64,000 nt of DNA from Pseudomonas rubra (GTDB taxonomy: Bacteria > Pseudomonadota > Gammaproteobacteria > Pseudomonadales > Pseudomonadaceae). Location: contig NZ_JAMDGZ010000019.1 of NCBI RefSeq assembly GCF_028656935.1, positions 246,194-310,193 on the forward strand, written 5' to 3'. Shown here in pieces: positions 8,129 through 18,721 of this stretch (the first letter of the stretch is position 1; each line of letters starts with the position of its first letter). The notes under the pieces were generated by a model. It did not search any database and was not told the origin of the DNA. It saw nothing but the letters and a program-made list of their open reading frames with translations. Position numbers and translations under genes: made by a program.

Positions 8129-9300
8129 GGCAGCAGTTGCTCCCACACCGGCAGGGCCATGGGCGGGCGTGGCAGGTCGGGCAGGGCGGCGAGGCCGGCG
8201 GGCTTGATGCCATCGCGCTCAAAGCTGGCCAATACCCGGTCGCTGAAGTCCGGGGCCAGTGCGAGTTTGGTCGGCCAGCCCACCAGCAGGCGCTGCTGCT
8301 CGGCGAGGAAGGCGTTGTCTGGGCGTACCAGGCCCGATTGCGCTGGCTCGGCGCGGTCGATGCGCACGGTGGCCCAGCGCACCTGGCTTAGGTCGATCCA
8401 TGGCAGCAGGTTGCCGACTTCTTTTTTCGCGGCAGCGATCTGCGCCTCGGGCTCACGGGCGACGCCGTCGGCTTCGGCCAGATCGCCGCCCAGGTACCAG
8501 ACCCACTGGCCATCGGCGGCCGGGTGGCTGGTAACGGTGATGCGTGGTTTCGGTCCGCCGCCCAGGCAGTGGGCGTACAGCGGCTTGAGGCTAGCGCCCT
8601 TGGCCAGGACCATGTGCAGTGGGCGCCGCTGCATGGCTGGTTGACTCAGGCCCAGGGCTTCGAGCAACGCGGCATTGCCGGCACCGGCACTGAGCACCAC
8701 ACGTTGGGCACGGATTTCGCGGCCGTCGACGCGCAATCCAGCCAGCTCGCCATTTTCGTTCAGCGGTTCGATGGCTTCTGCGGCCAGCAGGCTGTCACCG
8801 GCCAGCTCGGCGAGTTTTTTCAGCAGGCTTGGCACGTCGACGACCAGTTCGGCCAGGCGATAGACCTTGCCCTTGAAGGCGCGGTCCTGCAGGGCGGGGG
8901 GCAGTTGCTCACCCTTGACCTGATCGACCCTGCCACGCACCGCTTTGCTGGCGAAAAAGCTGGTGAGGTTGCCGGCCAGGGTGCCTGGGGACCACAGGTA
9001 GTGGGCTTCAGAAAGCAGGCGCACGTTGGTAAGGTCCAGCTCGCCATTGCCGGCCAGGGCCTCGCGCCAGCGCCGGGGCATATCGGCAATCGCTTCCGAC
9101 GCACCGGTCAGGGCACCATGCAGCGCATACTTGGCGCCGCCATGGATGATTCCCTGGGATTTGAGTGTTTGCTCGCCACCGAGGCTGGCGCGTTCCACCA
9201 ACACCGTCGAATAGCCGAGCCGGCGCAGGCGGGCATTGAGCCAGAGGCCTGCGACTCCGGCGCCGACGATCAGCACATCGGTGGAAATTACGGTTGGCAT
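8125..9300 (-). CDS. FAD-dependent oxidoreductase (DAO/GlpA-like fold)
   Basis: A 391-aa flavoprotein. The N-terminal Rossmann motif VLIVGAGVAGLWLNARL (residues 9-25) is followed by LVERASLGGEQTLKSQGIIHGG, as in DAO-type dehydrogenases related to glycerol-3-phosphate and 2-hydroxyacid oxidases. LSAGAGNAALLEALG in the middle is the second FAD contact. There is no signal peptide or membrane helix, so it is probably cytoplasmic or peripheral. GAGG precedes the ATG at about ten bases. It is the first gene of a three-gene leftward operon and is coupled to the aldo/keto reductase. The substrate cannot be inferred from sequence. Confidence 0.88.
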   Translation of the reverse strand: MPTVISTDVLIVGAGVAGLWLNARLRRLGYSTVLVERASLGGEQTLKSQGIIHGGAKYALHGALTGASEAIADMPRRWREALAGNGELDLTNVRLLSEAHYLWSPGTLAGNLTSFFASKAVRGRVDQVKGEQLPPALQDRAFKGKVYRLAELVVDVPSLLKKLAELAGDSLLAAEAIEPLNENGELAGLRVDGREIRAQRVVLSAGAGNAALLEALGLSQPAMQRRPLHMVLAKGASLKPLYAHCLGGGPKPRITVTSHPAADGQWVWYLGGDLAEADGVAREPEAQIAAAKKEVGNLLPWIDLSQVRWATVRIDRAEPAQSGLVRPDNAFLAEQQRLLVGWPTKLALAPDFSDRVLASFERDGIKPAGLAALPDLPRPPMALPVWEQLLP

Positions 9301-9368
9301 GCATGAACCTCACAAGCGTGGACAGACGCCCAGTATACAGCCTGTGAGACATTGCACCCGGTTGCTGA

Positions 9369-9701
9369 TCAATGCCCGGCGGTTTTCGAGAAGACCTGGA
9401 TCACCACCACGCCGCCGACGATCATGGCCATGCCGAGCATGGCGGGTAGGTCCAGTTTTTGCCCATAAATCACCAGGGCGGCAATGCTGATCAGGACAAT
9501 GCCCAGGCCCGACCAGATGGCATAGGCGATACCGACCGGAATGCTGCGCACCACCAGGGTCAGCATCCAGAACGCCACCGCGTACCCACAGACCATCAGC
9601 AGCAACGGCAGGGGCGTACTCAGGCCCTTGACGGCTTTCATCGAGGCGGTGGCGATGACTTCGGCGCAGATGGCGATAGCCAGGTAGGTGTAGGCATTCA
9701 T
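9369..9701 (-). CDS. emrE: Small multidrug resistance (SMR) efflux protein, EmrE-like
   Basis: A 110-aa, four-helix inner-membrane drug/proton antiporter. Its length equals that of EmrE. The conserved membrane-embedded Glu is in CAEVIATASMK (residue 14), and helix 3 carries the typical AYAIWSGLGIVLI. These features indicate the drug-exporting SMR branch rather than the guanidinium (Gdx/SugE) branch. A GAGGA box stands eight bases before the ATG. The gene diverges from a LysR regulator and has a promoter of its own at 9729-9756. The position matches the emrE homologue PA4990 of P. aeruginosa as I remember it. Exported compounds are probably quaternary cations. Confidence 0.88.
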   Translation of the reverse strand: MNAYTYLAIAICAEVIATASMKAVKGLSTPLPLLLMVCGYAVAFWMLTLVVRSIPVGIAYAIWSGLGIVLISIAALVIYGQKLDLPAMLGMAMIVGGVVVIQVFSKTAGH

Positions 9702-9728
9702 GACGGTGATCCTCTGTTCTGGCTGGGC

Positions 9729-9756
9729 ATTTTAGAGCAAGCCTGAATGGGGTAAA
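9729..9756 (-). promoter_or_regulatory. Sigma-70-type promoter for the SMR gene
   Basis: On the minus strand TTTACC (9756-9751) and TAAAAT (9734-9729) are separated by 16 bases. The box pair lies 28 bases upstream of the SMR start codon and just downstream of a long palindrome (9763-9785), which is the classical arrangement for LysR activation. Confidence 0.5.
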
Positions 9757-9762
9757 GTCATT

Positions 9763-9785
9763 ACCTATCTTTTCTGGAGATAGGT
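9763..9785. promoter_or_regulatory. Perfect palindrome, likely LysR operator, overlapping the lysR ribosome binding site
   Basis: ACCTATCT, seven bases, AGATAGGT: a perfect 8-bp inverted repeat containing a T-N11-A core. It ends two bases before the LysR ATG, so it covers the AGG ribosome binding site. It also sits just upstream of the -35 box of the divergent SMR gene. It could be the operator for both genes or an mRNA hairpin that hides the start region. Confidence 0.6.
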
Positions 9786-9787
9786 TG

Positions 9788-10678
9788 ATGGCCGAGCAGT
9801 GGAATCTGGAGCAACTGCGCATGTTCGTGCGGGTTGCCGAGTTGCGGTCGTTCTCGGCGGTGGCCCGTGAACAGCGCAAGGCGCAATCGGCCGTGAGCAA
9901 TGGCATTGCCCTGCTCGAGACCGACCTGGGCGTGATGCTGTTCGAGCGTAGCAGCGGCCGCCAGCCACGCCTGACCGAAGCTGGTGCGACCTTGCTCGAA
10001 GATGCCCGTGAACTCTTGCGCCAGTGCGAGCGCCTGGATGGCCGGGCCCTGGCCTTGATGCGCGGGCAAGAGGCGCAATTGCGCGTGGCGCAAGATGAGG
10101 CCATGCCCTATCAACCGGTGATCGACAGCCTCGATGAGTTGGCCCGGCAGTTCCCCTTGCTCGAAGTGCAGATGGCCAGTGGCGCCCAGGGTGATGTGGC
10201 GCGCAAGCTGATTGAGCGGCGCGCCGACCTGGGCCTGTTGTTTCATCACGATCATATGCCAGTGTCGCTGGAGCGCCGGGCGCTGGGGAGGATCGAAATG
10301 GTCACGGTGTGTGCCGTGGATCATCCCCTGACCCAACTGGAGCGAGTGACCCGCCAGGACCTGGCCCGGCACCGCCAGTTGCTGATCACCCCACAGGAAA
10401 GCGGCTACCCCGGTGGCGAGCCGATCAGCCCGCAAATCTGGCGCGCCGACAGCTTCTACGCCATGGCCGAACTGCTGATGCGTGGCCTGGGTTGGGCCTG
10501 GCTGCCCCGGCATGTGGTGCAGTACCCCACGTACCAGGCGCAAATGGTCGAGCTGGCCAGCGAGTGGGCGCCGCCAGCGCTGGTTGTTGAGCTGGTGTGG
10601 CGTCGGGACGAGCCGCTGGGCCCCGCCGCGCAGTGGTTGGCCGAGCGCTTCGCAGTGCACTTGCGTGCAATTGGCTAG
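9788..10678 (+). CDS. LysR-family transcriptional regulator
   Basis: A 296-aa regulator. The N-terminal winged helix-turn-helix is WNLEQLRMFVRVAELRSFSAVAREQRKAQSAVSNGIALLE, here only referred to by its ends (residues 4-43), followed by LGVMLFERSSGRQPRLTEAG. The rest is the periplasmic-binding-like effector domain, ending with RGLGWAWLPRHVV. A TTG one codon upstream is less likely than ATG 9788. It is divergent from the EmrE-like gene, so it probably controls that pump and itself through the palindrome in front of it. The effector is unknown. waaA begins 14 nt after its stop, but the two are functionally unrelated. Confidence 0.92.
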   Translation: MAEQWNLEQLRMFVRVAELRSFSAVAREQRKAQSAVSNGIALLETDLGVMLFERSSGRQPRLTEAGATLLEDARELLRQCERLDGRALALMRGQEAQLRVAQDEAMPYQPVIDSLDELARQFPLLEVQMASGAQGDVARKLIERRADLGLLFHHDHMPVSLERRALGRIEMVTVCAVDHPLTQLERVTRQDLARHRQLLITPQESGYPGGEPISPQIWRADSFYAMAELLMRGLGWAWLPRHVVQYPTYQAQMVELASEWAPPALVVELVWRRDEPLGPAAQWLAERFAVHLRAIG

Positions 10679-10692
10679 TACACTTCGGCGCC

Positions 10693-11961
10693 ATGAACAG
10701 AACCCTCTATACCTTGCTATTTCACCTGGGCCTGCCGCTGGTTGCGCTGCGCCTGTTCCTGCGTTCGCGCAAGGCGCCGGCCTATGGCCAGCGCATCGCT
10801 GAGCGTTTCGCCATGAAACTGCCGGCCATGGCCAGGGGCGGGATCTGGGTACATGCGGTGTCGGTAGGCGAAAGCATTGCCGCCGCGCCGATGATTCGTG
10901 CCTTGCTGCTAGCTTATCCACAGCTGCCGATCACTATCACCTGCATGACCCCTACCGGCTCCGAGCGGGTCCGGGCGATGTTTGCCAATGAACCGCGCAT
11001 CCAGCACTGCTACCTACCCTATGACTTGCCCTGGGCGGCCGGGCGCTTTCTTGATCATATACAGCCCACGCTTGCGGTGATCATGGAAACCGAGCTGTGG
11101 CCCAATCACATCCATCAATGCGCCAAGCGCGGCATTCCCGTGGCTCTGGCCAATGCGCGGTTGTCCGAGCGCTCGGCCCGCGGCTATTCGCGCTTTGCCG
11201 GGTTGACCCGGCCGATGCTGGCCGAGATGAGCCTGATCGCTGCGCAGACCGAGACCGAAGCGCAGCGCTTTCGGCAACTGGGTGCGCGCCCTGAATGCGT
11301 GCAGGTGACCGGTTCAATCAAGTTCGACCTGAGTATCGACGAGCAATTGTTGCCCCGTGCACGCGCCCTGCGTGAGCAGTGGCAGGCAGGCCAACGGCCG
11401 GTCTGGATCGCGGCCAGTACCCATGAAGGCGAAGACGAGGTCATCCTCGCCGCCCACCGGCAGTTGCGTGAGCATCATGCCGACGCGCTGCTGATTCTGG
11501 TGCCGCGACACCCGGAGCGCTTCAACAGTGTGTTCGAGTTGTGTCGCCAGCAGTTTTCCACCGTCCGCCGTTCCGGTGGCGAACCGGTGAATGCTGACAG
11601 CGCGGTGCTGCTTGGCGACACCATGGGCGAACTGCTGTTTCTCTATGCCTTGGCCGACATTGCCTTTGTCGGTGGCAGCCTGGTGCCCAATGGCGGGCAC
11701 AACTTGCTTGAGCCGGCGGCGCTGGCGTTGCCAGTGCTCAGCGGCCCGCACCTGTTCAACTTCCTGGAGATTGCGGCGATGCTGCGAGAGGCTGGAGCCT
11801 TGCTGGAAGTCGATGATAGCCAGGGGCTGGCGACAGAAGTGCGACGCTTGATCGAATTGCCCCGTGATGCGCAGCGCATGGGGACGGCGGGGCTGGCGGT
11901 GATGAAGGCTAACCAGGGGGCGTTGCAGCGTTTGCTCGGGGGCTTGGCGCGATTGCTCTGA
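10693..11961 (+). CDS. waaA: 3-deoxy-D-manno-octulosonic acid (Kdo) transferase WaaA
   Basis: A 422-aa GT-B glycosyltransferase that adds Kdo to lipid IVA on the cytoplasmic face of the inner membrane. A hydrophobic N-terminal anchor spans about residues 4-22. Family hallmarks seen are IWVHAVSVGES, ITCMTPTGSERV, METELWPN, LANARLSERS, VTGSIKFD, AASTHEGE, LVPRHPERF and GGSLVPNGGHNLLEPAAL. The length equals the family norm (about 425). The start at 10693 fits the conserved N-terminus, but there is no good ribosome binding site, and the upstream LysR stop is only 14 nt away. A REP pair follows the stop. Confidence 0.95.
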   Translation: MNRTLYTLLFHLGLPLVALRLFLRSRKAPAYGQRIAERFAMKLPAMARGGIWVHAVSVGESIAAAPMIRALLLAYPQLPITITCMTPTGSERVRAMFANEPRIQHCYLPYDLPWAAGRFLDHIQPTLAVIMETELWPNHIHQCAKRGIPVALANARLSERSARGYSRFAGLTRPMLAEMSLIAAQTETEAQRFRQLGARPECVQVTGSIKFDLSIDEQLLPRARALREQWQAGQRPVWIAASTHEGEDEVILAAHRQLREHHADALLILVPRHPERFNSVFELCRQQFSTVRRSGGEPVNADSAVLLGDTMGELLFLYALADIAFVGGSLVPNGGHNLLEPAALALPVLSGPHLFNFLEIAAMLREAGALLEVDDSQGLATEVRRLIELPRDAQRMGTAGLAVMKANQGALQRLLGGLARLL

Positions 11962-11965
11962 TGTC

Positions 11966-12029
11966 ATCGCGGGGCAAGCCCGCTCCCACAGAGAACCCCT
12001 CAACTGTGGGAGCAGGCTTGCCCCGCGAT
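11966..12029. repeat. REP pair (inverted)
   Basis: ATCGCGGGGCAAGCCCGCTC (from 11966) and its inverse, with CTGTGGGAGCAGGCTTGCC (from 12004), are separated by about 12 bases. The pair lies between the convergent waaA and opmH ends and may serve as the shared 3' boundary. Confidence 0.88.
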
Positions 12030-12034
12030 GCGTT

Positions 12035-13468
12035 TCAGGGCCGGGCTTCGAAGTTGGCCTTGGCCGCTGCAGCCAGGTCCGGCGGCAGGAAGTCCTTGTC
12101 AGGGTTGTAGTCTGGTTTCAGGTAACGGCTCAAGTCCGTCAGGTCCTGTGGGCTCAAGGTCCCGGCCGCCTGCTTCAGCCGCAGGTTGTCGAGGATGTAG
12201 TCGTAGCGGGTGTTGTTGTAGTCGCGCACCGAGGTGTACAGCTGGCGCTGGGCATCGAGCACATCGACGATGTTGCGGGTACCGACCTGATAGCCGATTT
12301 CGGTGGCTTCCAGAGCGCTCTGGTTGGAGATGATCGACTGCTTGCGCGCTTGTACCTGCTCGACGTCGGTGTTCACCGCGCGGTGCAGGTTGCGGGTGTT
12401 TTCCACCACCTGGCGGCGCAGGCTTTCGCGTTGCTGTTCGCTCTGGCTCAGGCGCTGGTAGGCCTCGCGCACTTGCGAACTGGTCAGGCCGCCGCTGTAT
12501 ATCGGGATGTTCAGTTGCAGGCCGATGCTGGTCTGCTCGACATCCCCGCTGTAGTTCTGCCCGGTGAGGTTGGGGTTGGTGAAGCCCAGGCTGTCGTTGT
12601 CGCCTTTCTGGTAGCGCGCTACCGCATCCACTGTCGGTGCGTGGCCGGCCTTGCGTTGGCGCAGGGTTTCTTCGGCGGCGCTGACCGCATAGTTGGTGGC
12701 CAGCAGGTTGAGGTTCTGCTTGCCGGCCGTCTCGACCCAGGCCTTGGCATCGTTAGGTGCTGGCACTTGCACCGGCAGGGTGTGGACAATGCCCTGGACC
12801 GAGTTGTAGTCGCGGTTGGTCAGGGTAATCAGTGCCTCGAAGGCGTCATCGACCTGACGTTGGGCAACGATTCGATTGGCTCGGGAGGTGTCATAGCTGG
12901 CCTGGGATTGCAGCACGTCGGTCTTGTCCGAAAGGCCGACGTCGAAACGCTCGTTGGACTGGTCGAGCTGGCGTTTGAACGCAGCTTCTTCGGCTTTGGT
13001 CGAGGCCAGGGTGTCCTGGGCGCGCAGCACGGCGAAGTAGTTCTCGGCGCTTTGCAGGATCAGGTTCTGTTCGGTGGCGGACAGCTCCAGCGCCGCCTGT
13101 TCATTGACCGCCTCCGCAGCCTGCAGCTGGAACCAGCGGTCCGCACGGAAGATCGGCTGCGCCAGGGTCGCCTGCCAGGAGTTGCCGCTGCGGTTGGCGG
13201 TTGCCGAAGGGCTGTCGATCTTGGTCCGGTTACTCATCATCTCGGCGCCGGCCGAGAGGTTCGGCAGCAGGCCGGCGCGGGCCTGGGGCACCACTTCCTT
13301 CTGCGCGCCGTAGTTGGCACGGGCGGCGGCCAGGTCGGCGTTATTGTTCACGGCTTCCTGATAGACACTGACCAGGTCGGTCTTGGCCGACAAGGGCGCA
13401 TCCGCTGCCCAGGCCATTCCGTTGGTAGCACAAGACACGGCAAGAGCCAGTGAAAGTTTGCGCAGCAT
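12035..13468 (-). CDS. opmH: TolC-family outer membrane channel (OpmH/TolC)
   Basis: A 477-aa outer membrane efflux and type I secretion channel. A signal peptide of about 22 residues ends in GMAWAAD. Two outer-membrane-efflux repeats follow, with TolC-type signatures: LVSVYQEAVNNNADL at the start of repeat one, AENYFAVLRAQ, SNERFDVGLSDKTDVLQSQ, and in repeat two IGYQVGTRNIVDVLDAQRQLY. AAGGA lies seven bases before ATG 13468. No inner-membrane pump is adjacent, so like E. coli TolC it probably serves several pumps. It is divergent from the thiC leader. The position and family match PA4974 (opmH) of P. aeruginosa. Confidence 0.93.
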   Translation of the reverse strand: MLRKLSLALAVSCATNGMAWAADAPLSAKTDLVSVYQEAVNNNADLAAARANYGAQKEVVPQARAGLLPNLSAGAEMMSNRTKIDSPSATANRSGNSWQATLAQPIFRADRWFQLQAAEAVNEQAALELSATEQNLILQSAENYFAVLRAQDTLASTKAEEAAFKRQLDQSNERFDVGLSDKTDVLQSQASYDTSRANRIVAQRQVDDAFEALITLTNRDYNSVQGIVHTLPVQVPAPNDAKAWVETAGKQNLNLLATNYAVSAAEETLRQRKAGHAPTVDAVARYQKGDNDSLGFTNPNLTGQNYSGDVEQTSIGLQLNIPIYSGGLTSSQVREAYQRLSQSEQQRESLRRQVVENTRNLHRAVNTDVEQVQARKQSIISNQSALEATEIGYQVGTRNIVDVLDAQRQLYTSVRDYNNTRYDYILDNLRLKQAAGTLSPQDLTDLSRYLKPDYNPDKDFLPPDLAAAAKANFEARP

Positions 13469-13614
13469 AGGGCAATCCTTGAACGGTGAGAATTTCTGAA
13501 CTGGTGAGTGTAGTTGTGCAGGCATTTCGCAACAATCCACTATTTGCGCCATTTATCGTGTCCATGTCCAGGTGCTTGGCTTTGTATGCCACTCCAGCTT
13601 AGACTGGCCGCGTT

Positions 13615-15758
<2,144 letters not shown>

Positions 15759-15792
15759 CTGGGCTGTTCATGCGGTGTGCTGGCGCACACCG

Positions 15793-15862
15793 CATCGCCG
15801 GCAAGGCCGGCTCCCACAGGGGCTGCGTGCACCTTCCCTGTGGGAGCTGGCTTGCCAGCGAT
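15793..15862. repeat. REP pair (inverted), 'GCTGG' subtype
   Basis: CATCGCCGGCAAGGCCGGCT (from 15793) faces CCTGTGGGAGCTGGCTTGCC (from 15837). The stem bases differ from the GCGGGGCAAG subtype elsewhere in the window. The pair lies between thiC and cytX, both read rightward. Confidence 0.85.
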
Positions 15863-15906
15863 AGCGCCCTTAAGAACAACAAATTCCTCCTGTCGAGACC
15901 ACGCTC

Positions 15907-17199
15907 GTGAGCACACCCAGCCAGTTTTCCCCCGATCACCCCGTCAACGCCGAGCAACGCGTGCTCAGTGGCCGCGACCTCTGTTCCCTGTGGTTTTCCC
16001 TCGGCATCGGCCTGATGGTTCTGCAGACCGGCGCCTTGCTCGGCCCCGGCCTGGGCCTGGCCAATGCCGTGCTGGCGATCATCGTCGGTACCAGCGTGGG
16101 TGTTTTGCTGCTGGCTGCGGTGGGTGTCATCGGCAGTGACACCGGCCTGTCTTCGATGGCCGCCTTGCGCCGTAGCTTGGGCCGCAACGGCGCGCGCCTG
16201 CCCGCCATGCTCAACCTGTTGCAACTGATCGGCTGGGGCTCGTTCGAAATCATTGTCATGCGCGACGCCGCTAGCCTGCTTGGCGAGCGCGCCTTCGGCG
16301 CTGGCAGCGTGCTGACCAATCCTTTGCTGTGGACCTTGTGCTTCGGCGCTCTGGCCACGTTGCTGGCGGTCAGCGGGCCGTTGACCTTCGTGCGCAAGAT
16401 CCTGCGCAAGTGGGGCATCTGGCTGCTGATCGGTGCTTGCTTGTGGCTGACCTGGAACCTGTTTGCCAAGGCTGATCTGGTCGCACTGTGGGCGCGGGCC
16501 GGCGATGGCTCGATGCCGCTGGCGATTGGTATCGACATTGCGATTGCCATGCCGCTTTCGTGGTTGCCGCTGATTGCCGACTACTCACGCTTCAGCCAAC
16601 GCGCCAGCCGCGTATTTGCCGGCACGGCGCTGGGCTACTTCGTGGGCAACGTGTGGATGATGAGTCTGGGCGTGGCCTACACCCTGGCGTTTGCCCCGGC
16701 CGGCGAGGTCAATACCCTGCTGCTGGCGCTGGCCGGTGCGGGCCTGGGTGTTCCGCTGCTGCTGATCCTGCTCGACGAGTCGGAAAAGGCCTTTGCCGAC
16801 ATTCACTCGGCGGCCGTCTCCAGCGGTTTACTGGTGCGCCTGAAAGTCGAGCACCTGGCCCTGGCCATCGGCGTGCTGTGCACCCTGATCGCCTGCTTTG
16901 CGCCGCTCGCGCAGTACCAGAACTTCCTCTTGCTGATCGGCTCGGTGTTTGCGCCACTGTTCGGTGTGGTTCTGGTCGATCACTTTATCGTCCGTCGCCG
17001 ACGCAGCGACGCCAGCCCGATCCATAGCCTGCATTGGCCGGCATTGTTGGCCTGGGCGATTGGTGTCACGGCTTACCATCTGCTGGCGCACTTTGCGCCC
17101 AATGTCGGCTCGACCCTGCCGGCCTTGCTGCTGGCAGGGTTGGTCTACTGGACTGCCGCGTCGGCAGTTAACCGCGGCCGGGAAACAACGCCGGCTTGA
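15907..17199 (+). CDS. cytX: NCS1-family permease, putative hydroxymethylpyrimidine transporter CytX
   Basis: A 430-aa inner-membrane protein with about twelve hydrophobic helices of the nucleobase:cation symporter-1 (CodB-like) family. LWFSLGIGLMVLQTGALLGPGL in helix 1 and WLPLIADYSRF in the middle are typical. CytX proteins adjoin thiC or lie under TPP riboswitches and are thought to import the thiamine precursor HMP. The GTG start at 15907 has only a weak ribosome binding site, so the true start could differ by a few codons. The last 32 nt overlap the convergent lipoprotein gene. Confidence 0.85.
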   Translation: MSTPSQFSPDHPVNAEQRVLSGRDLCSLWFSLGIGLMVLQTGALLGPGLGLANAVLAIIVGTSVGVLLLAAVGVIGSDTGLSSMAALRRSLGRNGARLPAMLNLLQLIGWGSFEIIVMRDAASLLGERAFGAGSVLTNPLLWTLCFGALATLLAVSGPLTFVRKILRKWGIWLLIGACLWLTWNLFAKADLVALWARAGDGSMPLAIGIDIAIAMPLSWLPLIADYSRFSQRASRVFAGTALGYFVGNVWMMSLGVAYTLAFAPAGEVNTLLLALAGAGLGVPLLLILLDESEKAFADIHSAAVSSGLLVRLKVEHLALAIGVLCTLIACFAPLAQYQNFLLLIGSVFAPLFGVVLVDHFIVRRRRSDASPIHSLHWPALLAWAIGVTAYHLLAHFAPNVGSTLPALLLAGLVYWTAASAVNRGRETTPA

Positions 17200-17914
17200 T
17201 CACGCCGTTCAGGCGCGGATAGGGGATTTTCAGCTCGATGTGGCCCATGGAGTACGGGGCGATGGCATAGACCTCGTACTTCAGCACCACCGCGCCGTAG
17301 GTCAGGGCGATGTGCGGGGTCTGGCGGAACGGCCAGGTCTTGACGAACTCGGCGTCCTTGTCCATGCCGGTACTGATCAGCCAGCCTTTGTGGGCTTCTT
17401 CGGCGGTTTTCCAGAAGGTCGCTTCCTGGCCCGGCACCAGCATGTCCTGCAGGGTCAGCACCTTGTCCTGCTGGCGTGAATAGTTGATGAAGCCACGCCC
17501 GGGCATGCCGTGGGCACCGCCGGTGTCCAGGTAGCTGGACAGTTCGATGATCACCAGTCCGTCATGCTGCTCACGTACCTTGGCTTGCAGGTAGCTGCTG
17601 TTGCGGCTTTGTGCGCTGGCCATGAACTGCTCTTCATAAGCCTTGAGCGAGCCGGGCAGGGCGCTGCGCTCGTTGTCCTGGGTCAGTTGCAGCAGGCGCT
17701 TCTCGACGATCCCGTCCAGCTTGGGGTTGGCCGGGAAGTGGATGGTGTCGATGTTGACCAGCGGGCAATCGGCAGTGCTGCAACCGGGCTTGATGTGCTC
17801 CCAGCGGTCGCGCTTGACCTCCAGCGGCGTGCGCATGTTGGGCTGGAACAGGCTCTGACAAGCGCCCAGGGCCAGGGCCAGCACGGCCACGGAAGTCAGT
17901 TTCACAAGCGTCAT
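17168..17914 (-). CDS. Lipoprotein with DUF3298/RsiV-like domain
   Basis: A 248-aa predicted lipoprotein. The signal peptide has the lipobox LALGACQ, with Cys at residue 19. After processing it would face the periplasm. The C-terminal half (LDTGGAHGMPGRGFINYSRQQDK, referred to by its core GGAHG, then LTLQDML, and YEVYAIAPYSMG) matches the DUF3298/RsiV fold found in anti-sigma RsiV and in a lysozyme-binding family. AAGGA ten bases upstream supports the start. It is convergent with cytX, with a 32-bp 3' overlap. The binding partner is unknown. Confidence 0.82.
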   Translation of the reverse strand: MTLVKLTSVAVLALALGACQSLFQPNMRTPLEVKRDRWEHIKPGCSTADCPLVNIDTIHFPANPKLDGIVEKRLLQLTQDNERSALPGSLKAYEEQFMASAQSRNSSYLQAKVREQHDGLVIIELSSYLDTGGAHGMPGRGFINYSRQQDKVLTLQDMLVPGQEATFWKTAEEAHKGWLISTGMDKDAEFVKTWPFRQTPHIALTYGAVVLKYEVYAIAPYSMGHIELKIPYPRLNGVIKPALFPGRG

Positions 17915-18100
17915 GATGATCCTTGTAAGGCAAAGGTGATCGGACTTGGACCGTCGGCAAGGCCGTCAGTTCGCCACTAAGCTGAATAGACCAGCGGGCT
18001 GCCTATCCTCGCAGCCTGGACGGTATCTTTAAAGAGGTGAAACACGGCGGTGTGCAGGTTAGGATGGCGCGATGCAGCAATTGAGGTAATGAGGATTCCC

Positions 18101-18721
18101 ATGTCAGACACGTTTAACAACGCAACGCCCGCCAAGGTCGAGATCGTCGATCAGGCGAATTGCTATAAAGGTTTCTACCGCCTCGACAAGCTGCGCCTGC
18201 GCCATGAGCTGTTTGCCGGTGGCATGAGCCGCGAAATCAGTCGCGAGCTGTTCGTGCGCCACGATGCGGTCTGTGTGTTGCCCTATGACGCTGTGCGCGA
18301 TGAAGTGGTGCTGATCGAACAGTTTCGCGTCGGAGCACTGGGCAAGATTGCAGATCCGTGGATGATCGAGTTGGTCGCCGGTCTGATCGACAAGGACGAA
18401 CAACCGGAAGAAGTTGCACACCGCGAGGCCGAGGAGGAAGCTGGACTTGTGTTCAGCACGCTGTGGCCGATGACTCGGTATTTCCCGTCACCGGGCGGCA
18501 GCGACGAATTTGTACATCTCTATCTGGGCCGTTGCAGCAGCGTGGGGGCCGGTGGCCTGCACGGGCTGGAAGAAGAAGGTGAAGATATTCGCGTCAAGGT
18601 CTGGGCGTTCGAGGATGCGCTGCAGGCCGTGCGCGACGGCAAAATTGCCAACGCGGCAACCATCATTGCCTTGCAATGGCTGGCCTTGAACCGCGCAGAA
18701 GTCAGGGGGTTATGGTCGTGA
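18101..18721 (+). CDS. nudF: ADP-ribose pyrophosphatase (Nudix hydrolase NudF)
   Basis: A 206-aa cytoplasmic Nudix hydrolase that cleaves ADP-ribose and related sugar nucleotides. The Nudix box runs from GLIDKDEQPEE to HREAEEEAGL (about residues 94-116), with REAEEEAG complete. The upstream ELVAGLI and downstream FPSPGGSDEFVHLYLG are typical of the ADP-ribose branch. GAGGA six bases before ATG 18101 sets the start. The DUF1249 gene starts inside its last codons, and cpdA follows, an arrangement also seen in E. coli (nudF-yqiB-cpdA-yqiA-parE). Confidence 0.95.
   Translation: MSDTFNNATPAKVEIVDQANCYKGFYRLDKLRLRHELFAGGMSREISRELFVRHDAVCVLPYDAVRDEVVLIEQFRVGALGKIADPWMIELVAGLIDKDEQPEEVAHREAEEEAGLVFSTLWPMTRYFPSPGGSDEFVHLYLGRCSSVGAGGLHGLEEEGEDIRVKVWAFEDALQAVRDGKIANAATIIALQWLALNRAEVRGLWS

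Noticed and set aside
17168..17199. 32-bp overlap of cytX and the lipoprotein gene as a frameshift or annotation error
   Set aside because: Both C-termini read well to their stops; simple convergent 3' overlap.
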